Of a stretch of DNA of 64,000 nucleotides, positions 13,716-26,256 are shown piece after piece. The translations under genes and the position numbers were made by a program. Each line of letters opens with the position of its first letter. Within the stretch, counting starts at the first letter, position 1. The notes under the pieces were generated by a model, which was not told the DNA's origin, ran no database searches, and saw only the letters and a list, made by a program, of their open reading frames with translations. The stretch is from NCBI GenBank assembly GCA_017607445.1, contig JAEVHH010000002.1, forward strand, positions 6,602,001-6,666,000, written 5' to 3'. The stretch comes from Histoplasma ohiense. Taxonomy: Eukaryota > Ascomycota > Eurotiomycetes > Onygenales > Ajellomycetaceae.

Positions 13716-14406
13716 TCAGTGCGTGCCGTTCCGGACGGGATCGTAATATCCCCCATTTTGTCTTTCACTGCCAGTGGTAGCACTTCGGCCATTCTTCGGC
13801 TGTCCCTGACCTAATGGCAAAATTGTCTATCAGTTTTTGAATGCGGGAAACAATATGTCAACAAGGTGAACGGGGATTGGGTACCACCCGAATTCCCAGA
13901 CCCTCCGTCTTCGCCTTTCCGGCGATTACGATTATTTCGAACGTCTCGAGAACGGAACACGCTGTACAACAGCCACCCTGTTACCCAGTTGGGCCCATAT
14001 TCTCCGTCTGTAATACCGCGGTCGAACCACGCTCGTGTGACCGGTTTGGAGTTTCGCCAAATTTCTAGAATTCCCCATCGTTGTCTCTCTGGTCGGATGT
14101 GGTGCCAAAAAAACGGTGGTCGGATTGAAGGGTCGTTTCTCAGGTTTTCAAGTAGGTTTGAATTGTCCTGGTTCAATATGTTGTACACAACAATGGCTTC
14201 ATCCTATGGATGTTGATTAGTAGAGACTTCCGAGGCCACAATCCTGTGCGTCTCGGAACGATCTTTCCTAGTCATGAAAATCCTCTGACAAGTTGTGGAA
14301 AACTTACTCTCATTGCTCGATAAAAAGGTTCATGTTGAGGGTTATTCGCATCGAGACCCAACGCATGCATAAAGTCCTCCTTGGACACGCGAGGGCCAAC
14401 AGCCAT
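13716..14406 (-). CDS. Uncharacterised 170-residue protein (three exons)
   Basis: On the minus strand three exons (14406-14308, 14203-13885, 13810-13716) join with consensus GTAAG/TAG and GTACC/TTAG borders and keep frame across both introns, giving 170 residues. The ATG at 14406 begins MAVGPRVSKEDFMHALGLD. The second exon is rich in Trp, Arg and Asn and carries the protein-like block PPFFWHHIRPERQRWGILEI followed by YGPNWVTGWLLYSVFRSRD. The C-terminal 50 residues are Gly/Ser/Asn-rich and probably disordered, ending GGYYDPVRNGTH. There is no signal peptide, and I recognise no catalytic motif. I have no functional assignment; codon usage and clean splicing argue that it is real. It sits alone in an otherwise gene-free stretch of about 10 kb. 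Confidence 0.7.
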
Positions 14407-17400
14407 CCTTTTAGATGATCAAGCGCTTCCGGGAAACAAAATGACCATAGACTTTTAATCGTTTAACGTGGCGGGATTTCTTCGTGGACTTCCTTAGGCT
14501 CACTCAAACTTTTTCTGTGATTGCTGTTTTGGAAGGAGAATATGCGGTTTACACCGGATTATAAGTATGCTTTATACCTGTCGTTCGAGAACCGCCTGGG
14601 TAGCAAACATCCTGCAGCCTCCCCGGAGCTTACCTCTTCCCGCTCAAAAAAGCAGAATAAAATGGAAAGAAAAGCAAAAAAAGACCCTGAAAGAAGGGTC
14701 GGACGCGAATTAATCCCTCTAATGTTGTGTGGTCTACGGTAAGTCCTTCTAATTGATGCATTAAAGAGTAATGTCATGTGCGACTGGGTTTACCCTTATG
14801 TCCAAGTAGCTAGGGCCAAAATCCCCTATCGAAGGGCGCTGCGTAAGTTCGACTCATTATTGCCAAATTTTTGAATTTTCGGTTTCCTCCTGCAGGTGCC
14901 CGCGCCACGGCAGTGCCTAACCATTGTCGCGGATTCAAGTGAGCCCTCTTGAAGAACCGAGAAGATGGGAATAGCATTGGATGGGTATGTTCGTCCCGTT
15001 CTGAAATGTAGAGTCTTGAACCTGTGTTGTTAAAGCTACATTCGTCAATGAAATTATCGAATAATAACAACCTATTATCTAAAGGGCTTCCCAATGGAAC
15101 TCGCCCTTGTGTTAGCTTTCTCCAATGCGTCACCCTTGCTATTGATTCCGTTTTTGTGAGACACACGAATTCCCATCATCGATAATCGCATAAAAGCTGC
15201 TGCTCATTGGGACACCCTTAAATCGTATTGATACATTGGGAAATCCCCGGTTTGAAAGTGACGAAACAAATGGCCTTGCTTACGATCGAAAACCCTTGAA
15301 TCTTGATGATAATGGACCCTGTTGGCTCCCAGCTCAGGATTCCCCTTTTTCTAAGTACCACTGGGAACAATTGTATCGACTTGTACAATTATTCCTTTGT
15401 TGTCCAACAATTTACATGGTAATACTGCTGTTTCATCACTCACATTTTTGTACCCATGGACTGATAACCTGGCTTGCCGTCATTTATACACCACACAAAC
15501 TTCAATTCTGGTCCATACTAGATATTCGTTACGAATTTAAATGCAAGGATCGATATCTGATGCATATGCCACCCAGCGGGTGTTCCCCCGCCTACTGGGC
15601 ATCCGGTGGCTTGTGTTTTAAAATTCCAGCAATTCCAGCCGTCATTCCAGGGTTCATGTATGCACAGTACGGATATCATGTTACTGATTGTCGACACCCT
15701 GCATCGAAGTTCGCTATTTCATACCGTCTTTTGCAGTTTATGCTCTCCTGGTCAGCCAGTAAAAACATGATGAAATGGAAAAGGAAGCAAAATGGAATGT
15801 GAATGTATTTTAAGTTCCACGTTGACTGGATTGTTCTTCATTCCCAGGAGGCCTAATGCAAACCTCGATTTTTGATTCAACAAAAGAACGGAGCCCAATG
15901 AGCGGCGAGGAACGTTAATTGCGGCGTCAAACATGCAGTGTAGATCGACAATACACAACAATAATGAACTGGAAATGGCCTCTATTTAAGCTTCAGGGTC
16001 CAGCGCCGATCTGAAAAAAAAAGCAAATCTAACAAACAAGATAAAGGATACCGAACAGCTTGTGGAGAACTGTGAGATTTTAACACGTGATATTTGAGCC
16101 CTACCTGCGCATCTATTATTCAATCTGCCCCGTGAAGCGGATCCTAAATGTTATGTCGTCAACAAAGGAAGCTGGTTTTAAACCTTTCAGTCTTTCGACC
16201 AAGCGCTGATAGTTCGTACGATGCATCATCACTGTGTTGAAAAGAGGACTTAATGTGCTGGTTCAACACAATCCCTCCCCCAAAGTTTCAGAGCTTTGCC
16301 CCTTGCCATTTCCAAGAAGAAAAGCCGCAAATACCTCTTTGCGCTCATTGCATCAATTTTTCTTCACATCTCAATTACACACTTCAAATTCTGTGGTGTG
16401 ACCTGTCAAACTTTATATCGATGCCGCTGCAAGCGAGAATAAGGGGTTTTAAGAAAAAAGGGAGAATGCTGAGAAAATCTTGAATTTCCCTTGACCTGTT
16501 TATCTCTCCGGTCACCTACGGATACATGCGAAATGAGTGAGTGGAAAGGGGAAATGAAGTGGTCGGTTGCAGATCCCGATGTTGACTGTTGTTTTAACTG
16601 CCTTCTTGGCCACTTGGAACCTTGACCAATCATTCGTTATTTTTTATTGGATTTGATGCCCTGGGAAATTCTTTCGAAGGGTTGCCGTTCTCTTACTTTT
16701 ATCGATTGGCTCTACCAACCTCCACATGTTCTTTCCTCTACCTTTACGCAAGCGCGCCGGTCTGAGCGCTTCGGTATCGAGCATCTTGCATTCCAGATTA
16801 TGTACTAAGCCATGCAAGTTTATACTTTGGTATCCCGCCACTCCCATCCTGCAACTGCATTTCACCAGAAGACGAAATAGCAAGTTTCTTTTCATGAGGA
16901 TCGACAATGATATCTTTCCTAGGAGTCAGGAATGCAAACCAAATTGCTTGCGCTGCCTGTCTATGAACTTCTTTGCCTGTTTATAAGATTAATTTACTCA
17001 GGAAATTGCTTCTCTGCAACTTCCATTTTCACATTTTTAAAATTCTGCATTCTAACACCTGATCAGGTTCTGTCTGTACCCGAGCTTTGCTGTACTCTTT
17101 AGCGGAGTTTTTCAAGTTTCTGTATTCTCTTACATCAACTAATATAGACCAGGCTCTTTCAAAGGTATGACAACTGGATGGCATCCTAACGGCTCCCCTG
17201 CTTGCGGTCCTACTTGCTATTCCTACCTATCGGTAGACTCCCTTCTGGCTGCTGTACGTATATGTGTTCCTCGACCTGCAGCCGTTGGCGGGTGTAACCT
17301 GGAAAATCGCACGCAGAGTCTCGGCTGCAGCAAAGGAAGGGGGTAAGGAATAGTGGAGGAAAACTCAAGTCTCATTTCAAATACCCCAAAATTTTGTTAA

Positions 17401-20400
17401 GCAGCGTGAATGAACGAGTTATGTCTAAGCTTTTGTTATCCGTTGAAGTTTATACTGGTGTGTTCGCGTTCGCTCACTGTATTCTCATTGTCAATAGTCA
17501 TATCTTCATCTGGACCATTACACTGCTCTTTCAGACGACAAAGGAGGGGTTTCTTTAGTCTATCCAATTTTGAACAGGGAGATATTCTATATTCCCTATA
17601 GCAGTGGTTTGTCTATAAGCTTCCAAATGGATACAGAGCTCCATTCTTATGGGTATGTCGCAGTACGCCTCTATGTGCGACAAGCCCAAATCAAATATCC
17701 GATTGTTTGACAAGCATTTATACCTATGAACATTGTTGCTGAATTTTTTTGTTTACTACCAGGCGCTGGATTGGAGGGAATAAAAATTGAAAGTCCCACT
17801 TGACCTCATCGATTGTCTTCCTTGTTCGTATCTGAAACCGTTATATGAATGTTGTGGCATAGGTATAACAAAACTGTTCGTCTGTCTCCTTGTTGAGGAA
17901 CGTACAGTACATTAATGTCAGAATAAGGGGCCGGACAAGGCGACGAACTAGCCCGTTAAGTCCACGCTTGCGGTGAACTTGTTTCGTTCTGTGCCTGATA
18001 TGAATTTTTTTTTTTTTTTTTTTCGAGGTCTCATTTTATCCCGTTGGCATGGCTTTTACCAACTCAATTGGCACATAACAGTCCACTCGCTTGTCTCCAC
18101 CTTCTAATCAGAGAGAGTGGGTATGGTTACCATCGGCCAGTATAATACATATATATATATATATATTAATCGAACGTACCAGTTTGAGATATGTATACAT
18201 CGTGCGTTAAGTTATGCAAAGCTATTCAAGTCCCGAAGCATCAAAAAGCCTCCAACTCGTATTCTCCCAGAATAGCGTTGCGTTTTTTTGCCCGCCAACG
18301 GCAATCCTAACATGCGGACGCTGAGCGCGTCAGCCATTTGAACCAGGTGCCACAGATACCAGGTGTTCATATGCTAGTATAAAGCCATCGTCGGGCAACG
18401 AAATCGGCTCGGGCAGCACAGCCTCGGTCGAATGTAACTCCCGTTACTATCCGCATATGATCTCGAATTGAGATATGGCTGTGTCCAGTAAAGAGGGGTA
18501 CACAGTCAGATTTTCTAATTTAAAGCCAGAAGAGATATCACAAGACTGAAGGTAGCCAGCGGGAGAACACATCGGTTATTGATCTCTTGTGGATCTATGG
18601 CCCTGTTGCTGTGAGATGCAAGTGTTGATTTGAGGTGGCGGAAATTTTGTGTCCCACGTTTGGCAAAATCGAATCAGGGGGGATATACCATCTCTTTTTT
18701 CCCTCCTATCAAAGTGAGGGTCGCTTTCAGATTATACCAGCTTAATTTTTGATTTATCTTCTAGTTCAGGAAAGAATTTCATCGGCAGAATCCGCCCGAT
18801 CCAGAGACATCCTGCGATCAGTCAATGGCCATCGCACTCCAAGCCTCCAACCTGAGACGACCAGGAGTCCGTTAGAGACCCGGTAAAAATCCCCCAAAAT
18901 CGCGATGTCGAGGGTCTAGGCTAGTTTGGCCTCAACCCACTGCACAGAAAAAAGTAACTCAATAACCCAAATATTGACAAGGAGATAGTTTCAATATTTC
19001 ATCGTTGGTCGGGCCTAAGGGGTATGGTGAAGCACCGCCACCGTTGGGTATCTAACATGGATCTTTCCGGTCTATCACATAAGTGCGGCTTTGATATGCC
19101 AACATGCTCTGCAGTCTGGAGGCCCAGTATATAATTGTCAAGTAGGGGATTTGCAAGGCTATGTAACAAAGATCATCAGATGGAGTATTCGGTTTTCCAG
19201 CTTCTGAGCCGTCATAGTCGTTTTATCAGAGGTCCTGATATGTTGAAATTCTTTCATCTGTCCGCATGGCAGACGCAATTGAATCTATGGCGGCGATCCA
19301 TATCTTCCCCTCTACCCCCATTAACAATGGAAAATGCACCAAGACATATCAAGAAAATAGAAAATTTCCCAAAGCCAGGGAGTTTCTCGATGTTTTGAAT
19401 GTTAAATAGGAGGTGTCAACATTCATTTTTTAAAGGGGGGGTAAGTGAAACCCAACTGCTCTCTCATGGGGGATTAAAGATTGCCAGGTCCAAAATATCA
19501 AGGAGCAGTTAAGTGTGCAAACAAGAAGCTTGGTCTGTGCTTAGAGAGATACTCTGGGACTCGGGAGATGGCACCCGTGGGGATAGTTTCTTCTGCTTGT
19601 CAACTAGCATGCTGCTTGCAACCACTGATGGATTCGATCACTTCTATGACATTCCTATACCATCGAGGAGACAGGAGCGGAGAGAGGAGACTTTGATATG
19701 TCGGATCTCTGGGGAAACTGAAAACCAGGCTCTTGATACAAGAGGTTGGCTGCGGCCAGCAGGCCTATTCAACAGTGGAGAAGAGATTTAGATGACCGGG
19801 TCCTGTGTTGTCATAAAGCCAGCATTGGGAGGGAAACGGTCATTTTCAAATGTAATGATGCCACAATTATCGCCTCTGAGGCTTGAACTTGAGCAATGGC
19901 TTGAAATAAATCTTGCATTGCAACTGCAGCATTTCCTTGTGGTCTCCTCGTGGTACCTGTTTTTCGCCTTGCGAGTACTCTTTCTCCTCCGCGAAATTGA
20001 GCATTGGAGCGGTAGGTAGATATTAGTATTGATACTGATAGCCTTGCTTCCGATATATCAGGCGATATTCGCCAAAATGACAATATTTCTCTTCCCGACC
20101 ATATTTAAGCTCGGGAACGTGTAACTGACTTCAAGTAAGAGAATTCAAGGACCAAAGCCGAAGCTTGCATGCGCTAGAAATACTAATTGTTAACTACTTA
20201 CCAACCTTGAATCGGCCAACCCATAATACCCCGATACCTCCCTCCTCCAACGCGGAGCGGAAGTATTTGAAGCCTTGGTATTGAGATTTCCAGATAAATA
20301 TTTCGCAACACTTTCTGCTCTGACACGCTAACCTCACTACGGAGCACTGTGGATTGGGATAACCGCGGCATCCAATGGCAACCTGGGCACTGCCTGCTCT

Positions 20401-20788
20401 GGAAGTGAAACGCGGGCCGGGCAAGGGCTGGCGCGTAATATTTATCTCGAGGCACAGCCGAAACCAACCCAACCCCTGATTGCCCCCGGCCTAGCAGGGA
20501 GCCAGGCAAGGGCAATCCGGAGTGTAACCTCGCCGGAGCAACATTCAACAATCCATGCGTTCGCCGACGACCTGAACCACGCAAACTTTCATCTCTTTCA
20601 TTTTCTTTGCTGCTCTTCTTCACTTCAACCCCTCTCTTACAGATATCGCCATCAACGGGTGCTGGCCGTCCCTTCCCTTCACTTTTTTATCTGGCGAATT
20701 TCTATTCTAGTTGACTAGTTTATTCCCCGACCGCGTCTACTTTTTTCACCAACCAACTGCGATCTGGGCAAGAGTACAAAGAGGTACA
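14407..20788. other. Gene desert, AT-rich
   Basis: No coding region can be supported in these 6.4 kb. Present are long poly-T runs (18007-18024), a (TA)n tract near 18149-18166 and many short uninformative frames. The longest open frame, 15236-15802 plus, starts at TTG, has no motif and an irregular composition, so I do not call it. Frames around 19135-19791 are likewise unrecognised. Non-coding transcripts or a long upstream regulatory region for the next gene are possible but nothing in the sequence proves them. Confidence 0.55.
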
Positions 20789-21963
20789 ATGCGCTGGTTT
20801 CAGGGCACCCTCATCTGCACTATTGGCGCTGCACTGGGGCAAAACGGGGTGGGTGCAAATGTTCTGCCGTCAAATATGCAGAGTAATCTAGGTTCGTCGT
20901 TGTAGCCCCGTCTGATCCCTTTCTACTTATATATAAGAGAGGGCGCTTGCTTTGGCAGACACGATCAAAAAAGAAAAAGGTGAAGATGCTTATACCACGT
21001 TCCCACGCATGTATATAGTCACAGCCCGTGCGCCAGCGGATGCGCCTTCAGATAAAAACGGCGTATATCCGCCCGAATGCCACGTAGAGCGTGACTCCGG
21101 GTATCCATTCTGTCTGCCTAAGAACGGATCTGAAGTGCTTACTGAGCAAATATACTATGGTATGCAAAAGAATACCCTCTCCGCGATGTAGAGAAAATTT
21201 ACCAAGTGGAGTCGGGGAGGGCTACACCTGCGGGAAGATACAAGACTATCGCTTAACCATTGAATAAATATATCTAGTTACCTGGGACTCGGACCTTTTC
21301 CCGGCAAACTCCACCATCACCATCGGGCTAAATTATGTCAACTCGAGCGAGAATGAAGGTATCTCCGCCTACACATCCGACCGAACAGAAAACAGCTATG
21401 GCTTCGTCACGATACAAATGGGCAAGGACTTGCTGCACGGCGAATCGCGCAACAACCTATCCGTATATCTTGTCGAGTACGACCCTGCATCAAAGGAGAG
21501 AGCAAAGACAGTTGCGGGGCCCATAATTTCCCTCATCAATAAGCCTGGCAAGCACTACCCACCGCCACCACCCACGGCCGTCCCCAACAAGCTGGGCCTC
21601 ATGATTGGATTGCCGGTTGCTCTGGGTGTGATTTTCGTCGTCTTGCTTGGGCTGTATTTTGGCATGAAAAAGAATAGACGTATCGGGTTAGGGAATATTA
21701 TGGGATCCAGGGCCAAAGGGTATGGCAGTGGGAAATCCAGGATTGAAAGGTTAGGCGGCGGGCGAGGGAGACGACGTGATCGTGGTGCTGCTGGCGCCGC
21801 AAGCGTCAGGCTGGGTGAATTGGACGACGGCGAACAATACACATACACGGATGACCCACGGGGTGGGCGGATCAGGAGTGATGCTGAAATTTTCAATGAG
21901 TCTGAGAGAGCCAGAGGGAATGTGTTTAGGGAGGAATTGACGCGGATGAAGAGCTGGAGGTGA
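20789..21963 (+). CDS. Secreted single-pass membrane protein of unknown function
   Basis: Exons 20789-20891, 20959-21159 and 21278-21963 join to 329 residues. The N-terminus (MRWFQGTLICTIGAALG) looks like a cleavable signal peptide. An extracellular or luminal part of about 190 residues follows with cysteines (PPECHVERDSGYPFCLPKNG) and the block VTWDSDLFPANSTITIGLNY, which has N-glycosylation sequons. A run of prolines (PPPPPTAVP) precedes one strong transmembrane segment at residues 207-231 (LGLMIGLPVALGVIFVVLLG). The cytosolic tail of about 95 residues is basic and Gly/Arg-rich, then acidic with a YTYTDD patch. This is the plan of fungal type I plasma-membrane or cell-wall-associated proteins. 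A sensor role like Mid2 or Wsc is possible, but I see no WSC cysteine pattern and no long Ser/Thr stalk, so function stays open. Confidence 0.8.
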
Positions 21964-22841
21964 AATATACACCTACCCTTCGGGGCCTACCGGGTTCAAT
22001 TAGCCCCAGTTGTTCCACAGTTGCCCATCCGTTTTGCTTCGGTTTGGTTTTTCCTCTGTGCTATTTCCGACATCCCTAAATGAGTGCACAGTACATGTAC
22101 AGTACTTTTGATGTATGACTAGACGACACATTCTTTCTCACATGGGAATTATTCATGGACTGACAATTAATTGCTTTGGTGCATTTCTCGTCATTCCCGT
22201 ATGTAACTTCGTTGTGGGGTTGAGGAATCGGTGGTGCACGGTGGCGTGCGTTTATTCTTTCGTGATCCATAGATTGATTGTGATAAGCCATTATTGGATG
22301 TACTGTACCAGGCGAGGTAAAGGCGAAAGAAAATCTCATTTACAAGCCAAAAATGCCACTCTTGCGGAACTTTCCGATGCTGGGTATATTACTCCTTGGT
22401 GACATTGAAGTCAATAGACGTACTTGTTGGTACGAGATTAGCGACAGAAAAAGTCAAGCGGGTTGGACCAAAGATGTGGAAAGTTTGACAGGCGGTAATG
22501 GTCTGGTAACTTGCTTGGGAATTGCCATACAAAATCTTTGAATCTCCGCCACATTTCCCCAGTTTTGCCTCCGTAATTACCGTATTTTTGATGTTTCGTT
22601 CCTTTCTTTTTTTTTTTTCCCCTTCAGACGAGTCATCGAAATCACAACGTCTCCCCGCCGTCGATTTCTGTTTCCCATCCACATCAAACCTGCTCTCCAT
22701 ACTTTTTTTCTCCTTAATCTTAGACCCCTTCCCTCGCTACAATTCCTAGATCTTTAGAATATACCCAGGACTGTATTGGCCGCTATTATTCCGTCCATCT
22801 CCCTCCCTCCGCACTCATCAAACCCCGCCAAATCCGTCACC
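21964..22841. other. Intergenic region and promoter of homocitrate synthase
   Basis: No gene is seen. Pyrimidine-rich sequence from about 22560 to the ATG is typical of a strongly expressed fungal promoter and leader. A Gcn4/CpcA-type site lies at 22630-22635. Confidence 0.6.
22630..22635 (-). promoter_or_regulatory. Putative CpcA/Gcn4 site upstream of homocitrate synthase
   Basis: The bases read CGAGTCAT on the plus strand, that is ATGACTCG on the minus strand, which matches the ATGACTC core of the general amino-acid control element. It lies about 210 bases before the start codon of a lysine-biosynthesis gene, a typical position for cross-pathway control. Binding is inferred. Confidence 0.45.
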
Positions 22842-24642
22842 ATGTGCACCTGTTCAGGAGCGTCGGACACAAACGGCCACACAAATGGCGACCACACCAA
22901 CGGCCACACTAATGGCCAGGCCAATCGCCAGGTCAATGGAACCGGTGAGGCCCTCCCTTCCAAAGAAGAAAAAAGGGAATGGTATACTTCGAAACGCGGA
23001 CATGTCTTGCTGACCTCGTCAAGGAATGGTATCCAAGGACGGCTTCACTGCCGTGCAGACACGCCAAAACCCGCACCCACACGCCTCACGGAATCCATAC
23101 GGCCACAATGCCGGAATTACAGACTTCCTGAGCAATGTATCGAGATTTAAGATTATCGAGAGCACTCTACGTGAGGGCGAGCAGTTTGCGAATGCCTTCT
23201 TTGATACGGAGAAGAAGATTGAGATTGCGAAGGCCTTGGATGATTTTGGCGTAGATTATGTGAGTCATTCATTCTCTTTTTTTTTTTTTTTAAGGCCTTC
23301 CTCTTCTTTTTTCGGATGCTACATTCCCTAGTTATCTCGGTAGTCTTATTCTTATTATGACTGTATCATACTAATTGCAATTGATGCGGTAGATCGAACT
23401 TACCAGTCCATGTGCTTCGGAGCAATCGAGGAAGGACTGTGAAGCCATTTGCAAGCTTGGATTGAAGGCAAAGGTATGTGGCATACATAAATACTTCGGA
23501 GAACAGCTTCTTGCGCCTGCGAATCTGGAACTAATCCTCGAATCCATTGTAGATTCTCACGCATATCCGATGCCATATGGATGATGCCCGCGTAGCTGTC
23601 GAGACTGGCGTTGATGGAGTGTAAGCATCCCATCCCATTCCCCTTCAAAATACGCTCTTGTACGCAAGCATCCCTCTGACACTACATCAATAGCGACGTT
23701 GTCATTGGCACTTCCTCATATCTCCGTGAACACTCCCACGGAAAGGATATGACCTACATCAAGGATACTGCGATTGAAGTCATCGAATTCGTCAAGTCCA
23801 AGGGCATTGAGGTCAGATTCTCGAGTGAAGACTCATTCCGATCAGACCTCGTCGACCTCCTTTCCATCTACTCCGCCGTGGACCAAGTGGGCGTCAACCG
23901 CGTCGGCATCGCAGATACCGTCGGCTGCGCCTCACCCCGACAAGTCTACGAACTTGTCCGCGTCTTACGCGGCGTTGTTAATTGCGACATCGAAATCCAT
24001 CTCCACAACGACACGGGCTGCGCCATCGCCAACGCCTACTGCGCCCTTGAAGCCGGCGCCACGCACGTCGACACTTCCGTCCTCGGAATCGGCGAGCGCA
24101 ATGGCATCACACCGCTCGGCGGCCTCATGGCGCGCATGATTGCCGCAGACCGAGACTACGTCAAGAGCAAGTACAAGCTCGAGAAGATCAAGGATATCGA
24201 GGACCTGGTCGCCGAAGCGGTGCAGGTCAACATCCCCTTCAACAACTACATCACGGGCTTCTGCGCTTTCACGCACAAGGCCGGTATCCACGCCAAGGCC
24301 ATCCTCAACAACCCCAGCACATACGAGATCATCAACCCAGCCGACTTTGGTATGACCCGTTACGTGCACTTCGCCTCGCGCCTGACGGGCTGGAACGCCA
24401 TCAAGTCGCGCGCGCAGCAGCTGAATATCGAGATGACTGATGCGCAGTACAAGGAGTGCACGGCCAGCATTAAGCTGCTGGCAGATATCAGGCCCATTGC
24501 GGTTGATGATGCGGATAGTATCATCCGTGCCTTCCATAGGAATCTCAAGTCCGGCGAGAATAAGCCGCTGTTAGACCTTTCTGCTGCGGAGAAGGAGGCG
24601 TTGGCGGAGAAGGAGATGGAGATGGACGGGAAGGAGGGCTGA
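22842..24642 (+). CDS. lysF/LYS20-type: Homocitrate synthase (alpha-aminoadipate lysine pathway)
   Basis: The enzyme condenses acetyl-CoA and 2-oxoglutarate to homocitrate, the first and lysine-regulated step of fungal lysine synthesis. Exons 22842-22944, 23024-23259, 23393-23473, 23553-23620 and 23694-24642 give 478 residues. The N-terminus is Asn/Gly/His-rich and repetitive (NGHTNGDHTNGHTNG). The TIM-barrel starts at RFKIIESTLREGEQFANAF (R84, E85), and metal-binding histidines H265 and H267 lie in EIHLHNDTGCAIAN. GIGERNGITPLGG and THKAGIHAKAIL are further family signatures. The second intron border uses an AAG acceptor at 23021-23023; it is the one that preserves frame, but the first junction is the least certain. 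Length and sequence fit fungal homocitrate synthase better than isopropylmalate synthase. Sequence and position of the upstream CpcA-like site agree with amino-acid control. Confidence 0.97.
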
Positions 24643-26240
24643 GGTTTTTCCTTGTGTAAGAAAAAAAAAAGGGAGTGGAGCGAAGTATAGTTTATTCAGG
24701 TACCAGATACCAGAAAAGAAGGGAAAATCGCAATCACCGTCAAAATCATGAAAAGTAGATAGAAAGGATCTTGTTTGGTTTGTTCTGCTGGTTTGGGTTA
24801 GGGGGCGGGTTGGAAAGATAATATCCACCACGTTTATGACTTTTTGATACATCTCTCGACGATCATTTTGCATTTCCATTCGCATTTCCAATTCATATCT
24901 CTTTTCCCTCTTCCGGACCTCCCTTTTTTTTGACCCCCCTTTTTCGGGCCCCCCTGAAACACACGAACGAAGTGTAGTTCTGTGTGGGAAGAGCAGAGTG
25001 GCACAATAGGGGTAAAAAGCAAATATATTAAAAGAACAGAGCGATTGCTGCTTTCATCCTTCAAGAAGTTCACATTCCTTTTCTTTTTTCAACTAACTAA
25101 TTCAATTCAGAAAGGGGCTCGCTGTGTTTCTGTTTTCTTTATTATTATTATTTTTTTTTTTATTGTTCCCCCCTTTAATCTTTTTTTTTTCTTCTTTTGA
25201 ACTTCTCAAGACATGGATGGTATCTCCTGCTTCCTATTATTCTTTCTTTCTGGTTTTTCTCCTTCTCTCCTCGTTCTTCTTTCATTTCTGCCTTGTCATC
25301 ACCAGGCTCAAAGGAAAGAAAGTGGGTGGGTCGGTGGGTGTATACATTGCCTTCTGAGCCTGTGACAGCGCAATTTATTGTGCTGAAAGATATATATACC
25401 TTCAATAAGGAGAAACCATGTCTTCTTCATTCATAAAGCAACAAGTTCAACTTCCACCGTTCAAGCACAATGACATCTAAAGAGCAGTTTTGGACTTGGA
25501 AAGAACATCAACCTGCTATCTAGGTTTCCTTTCCCGCAAGATTAAACAGGCATGGAGAGTAGATGGAAAATCAAACAGGAATTGAGAGGTGTTCCTGCTA
25601 CTGCTCCTGCCGTACAAAAACACCTTCGGATATTCTCAAGTGACGGTGAAGAGATTTTTTTTTTTTTTTTTTTTTTTGGTTTGTTCGTTTGCAGCTAGCT
25701 AGCTAGCTAGAGCCAACACTGGAGAAGAGAAAAGTTCTCTTAAGAGCGGAGTTGATTGGCGAAGCAGCTGGTGTTTAATCAATAACTATAAAAAATTCTG
25801 TAATGGCTTGGAGAGAATGCAATAGAAGGTTTCTTTCCTATCTGGATCTGGACAACGGACAAGTTTTGAAATGCAACTCATGTAGTTTGACCATAGTCTT
25901 ACGAATGAATTAATTACTGCGGTTATGCGTTGCCACTGTAGATGTTTTCAATCTGGAGTGACAGTACTCCGTACAGAAGGCGTGGAAAAGAAGAGTTTTG
26001 CAAACAATATGTGAGATCCAATTTCCTAATCCCCCAACCCTATGCGTTGAGCAAGGGTGGATATAGATATACGCCGCGTAGATATATATATATATATATC
26101 GATCTATCATCAAAGGGGTATCTCCTTCCCACCATCGGAGGCACAACCTCGGCACGCCAAGCCTGCTCCGGAGGCTGGAAACGGCTAGCCGAGGCCAGCG
26201 GGGCTCCAGCCACCCGGAGCCTATGTAAGCGGTCGGTCAA

Positions 26241-26256
26241 CCATTGGCTGACGTCA
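26241..26256. promoter_or_regulatory. CCAAT-box plus CRE octamer in a GC-rich island
   Basis: The sequence CCATTGGCTGACGTCA puts an inverted CCAAT box directly next to a perfect TGACGTCA site, inside a local GC-rich island within AT-rich surroundings. This arrangement is typical of a promoter. No open reading frame with protein character starts nearby on either strand, so the transcript it would serve is unknown. Confidence 0.4.

Noticed and set aside
15236..15802. 188-codon plus-strand open frame in the desert
   Set aside because: Starts at TTG, shows no conserved motif, no splice or promoter context, and an irregular residue composition; likely chance.
23965..24537. Antisense frame opposite homocitrate synthase
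   Set aside because: Shadow of a GC-rich, codon-biased enzyme gene.
20789..24642. Biosynthetic gene cluster around homocitrate synthase
   Set aside because: Neighbours are a membrane protein and housekeeping genes; no synthase, transporter or cluster regulator is present.
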